A stretch of DNA of 64,000 nt from Hydractinia symbiolongicarpus. Its lineage: Eukaryota; Cnidaria; Hydrozoa; Anthoathecata; Hydractiniidae. The notes below the pieces were generated by a model that did no database searches, was not told the DNA's origin, and saw only the letters and a program-made list of their open reading frames with translations. Below, piece after piece: positions 61,331 to 64,000 of the stretch (position 1 is its first letter; every line of letters begins with the position of its first letter). The translations under genes and the position numbers were made by a program. The stretch lies in contig NC_079880.1 in NCBI RefSeq assembly GCF_029227915.1, positions 13,412,001-13,476,000 of the forward strand. The letters are read 5' to 3'.

Positions 61331-64000
61331 ACTTATCTAGGACATATCCTGTTTTGACGGTTTTGAAGACTGTTTGTTTTAACGTGGCTTCACTCTCAGT
61401 ATATTACAGCGAAGCATTGAAAGCCAAGTCACTCTCCTTATGTAGCTGAGTGTTTGCTGATTTTTTTCAAACATACAATATGATAGTTGAGAACAAAATA
61501 AAGTGAAAAAAAATCGTGTCATTGTTAGAATAATAAGGATTTTAATTTTTAATAAAATGACGTGCACTAAATAGCTAACGATGCAAAATAGGTATGGATG
61601 CTAATGAATTTCAGAACTGGAAGATTTAAGATTGTTTAGCTGGCTATGTATACCAAGTTTATCTTACAAGAATTCGTACCCACTGACGTGTTACGCAATT
61701 AAAACAAAAGGGGGTGTTTAAAGGGTGTGTTTTTAGCTATTTGGAGTTCTTTAATTCAAGTCAGTACGGCGCCAGACAGGCTGATTACGTAATTAAATTT
61801 ACTAAAAATAATTTTTTGAAATTGTTATGGAACAAACGTAAGCATTCTCCTGGAAAAGATAATATTTGTCGAAATAGACTAATAGCATAGTTGATATTCT
61901 GCAGTCAGAAGACTTTTTATATAGACACACAAGTAACTTAACACAAAACGAGCAAATTTTTAAAACTAACCAGCCTGTTTTGCCAAGGTTTAACATATGG
62001 TTTAAAAAAAACTGGAAAATTTAAATATATATCATAATTTATTTTTTTTGTAAACACTACCTACCTAGTTTGCTAGCTACATTTTAGAAACGTAAAGAAT
62101 CCTAATACAGGAATGAAAAAAATCTGTTTTACTCATGTTCTTGACGAAATGTAAAAAAACACTTTTGAATATTTGTCCACAATCCTTCCTTTCCTACTCT
62201 CAATATGTGGTACATATTATTTCAACTAAAGTGACAATTTTCGGCCAACATTAAAGTGACGCAAAAATTAATTCGGACAGACGTTTTATTACATTTTGTC
62301 TGTTTGTAAGTGTGACAAAGATTTGAAACAAAAAAAAACCGCAGGTAAAATATATCGCACATCCACAGCGTCTATGTTGTGTTATCAAAGCTTTCTCCGT
62401 ACTTTAAGTAGCTAGACCTACAAAATTATTGTTTTTTGACTTTTAGGTGAGAAAAAGCAAGGGAAAGAATGAAACTATTCTCTTTATCGTATTAGTTAAT
62501 TGCTACTAAAAAATATCAGTAATAATTTTTCTTTTTTTTTTTTTTCTTAAAACTAATGACTAGAGTTAAAATAAAATTAAAATGTCTATTAAAGTGTCAA
62601 GCCACAAAATTGAATGTTACGCTCAACAACTTCTTAACAAATTTGAGGATAAGGTCAAACTTTTACCAAATAAGAAGTAAAATGTCAATTAAAGGTGAAA
62701 AAAAATGTTAGTTGAATAGTTCACTGCAAAGAGCATAAAAATTATGTGCAGTATCCATCAAAAATTTGCAATTGGTGTGCTTACAGTGACCAGTCAATGT
62801 CCCACGCCCTTCACATTAATTTGGCAAAAATCAAAAGTACAAAAAATTAAGTAAAAACAAAATTTATTTTCTTAAAACTTATTTAAATATGTTTTTACAC
62901 CATTCTAATAAAATTGACATAAATATGATTTCAGATCACCTAGAGTTTAAATTAATTCAAAAGATGATGAGATTTTTATAAAGAAAATAATCTTGCAATT
63001 TTTAACAACACATTCTTTGGCAACAGCTTCCTCTTTAGGACTATGTACTTGACAAGAGAATTACGGACCGATTAGAACTGTTATGATATGTTTAATAATT
63101 TGTATCAAGGACACTTTTATTTAAATTTTTGATTCAGTGTAAGTAGAGTTATTACTACGGTAGTGAGGTATGCAACTACACTACTGTAACTGAAGCTATT
63201 GTGAATAGTGTTCACTCCTTCCTAATAACTATACAGCTTTAACCCAGTCCAGATTGTAGACAGTACACTACCCATTGCTTACGTGTGTAAGTTCTGTTCT
63301 GTAACATGAACTTGCACCACTAGCATTGTGCTAATTTAAAGTATGTTAGCTATAGGTAGCTAAAAGAAATAACTCGATTAGCTATACTTAAAGTTCGTAT
63401 TTAGCCAAAACTGGAATAAAAGCCATTAAGTTGTAAAAAAAGGAGAGATGCTAAACCTAACATAACAGCAAAGCATCGTGAAGATTCCTGACCTACATGC
63501 AAAATCAAATTTCAATGCCCCATGGATGTTACCATATATGTCAGCTTTACATTTATAAGGGTCGACTACACTTCTCTTACTGCTACGTTTCGTGTAAAGT
63601 TCTTAAATGAGCCTATATCGTTCTGTTTGAATACTAATCTGTTTGAAATTTTTCACGCATTTACTTCCTTTGTGGTGTATATCATATAAGAATAACAAAA
63701 TTAATACTTAATCATATTTTTTTATTAGTTTCGGAAAGTAACTTTTCAAGTATACAGGATCATAATTGCCAGTTTAGCAAGGTTTAGAGAATAGAATACC
63801 ATTTAACGACATCTGCGTTTGATGTAAAAAAGCACTTAGAGCACTTTAGCAAAATAGGTTAGGTGAATTATTCTTACATAAGACTAGCTGAAATACCAAC
63901 GAAACGTCGAATAGGTATTAGTATGTTAAACAATTATATCCTCAATGCTTACAAAATATATATATATAGTGCTTTTCAAACGTCTTTTTGTAAAAGACGG
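61331..64000. other. Gene-free stretch to the window edge
   Basis: AT-rich intergenic DNA. Short frames near 61379 and 61802 are unsupported. Confidence 0.35.

Overview
The window looks like nuclear DNA of an early-branching animal, most probably a cnidarian and possibly a hydrozoan. The DNA is AT-rich, protein genes are broken by short GT-AG introns, one gene is a secreted EMI/EGF/Sushi protein of animal type, and most of the rest is intergenic DNA full of short transposon relics. The species cannot be fixed from the sequence, so the cnidarian call is an inference.

Four multi-exon genes can be supported. (1) Minus strand, 1130-10185 and running off the left edge: twelve exons of a secreted modular protein. 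They encode a signal peptide, an EMI domain split over two exons, one plain EGF, seven calcium-binding EGF modules (two in one exon) and two six-cysteine Sushi modules. Every internal splice phase is compatible, and from the EMI exon onward all introns are phase 1. (2) Plus strand, 21192-22411: a two-exon Rab-like protein in which all five nucleotide-binding motifs are degenerate. (3) Plus strand, 34549-35815: a three-exon secreted, very basic protein of unknown family. (4) Plus strand, 49207-50467: a two-exon small protein without a signal peptide, of uncertain family. It lies just downstream of a tandem array that carries a cAMP-response-element-like octamer in nearly every unit.

The rest is mobile and repetitive DNA. 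At 11.3-12.0 kb there is a 5'-truncated Penelope-like element with a GIY-YIG endonuclease and a probable hammerhead ribozyme. At 13.3-13.8 kb there is a frameshifted integrase relic next to a minisatellite. A TTAA-flanked piggyBac-type non-autonomous family is present in five copies, at 28.2, 32.5, 44.2, 51.5 and 58.5 kb. Pogo/Tigger-like elements lie at 8.1, 37.9 and 46.2 kb, and probable ends at 2.15 and 61.0 kb. Foldback MITEs, tRNA-headed SINE pieces, a long-terminal-inverted-repeat element at 55.7 kb and several duplicated blocks fill much of the remainder.

The genes do not form an obvious pathway; this looks like an ordinary metazoan locus of unrelated neighbours. The points most worth a second look are the degenerate Rab-like protein, the octamer-bearing array in front of gene 4, the Penelope ribozyme, the perfect 25-bp hairpin at 46.6 kb and the orphan basic secreted protein.
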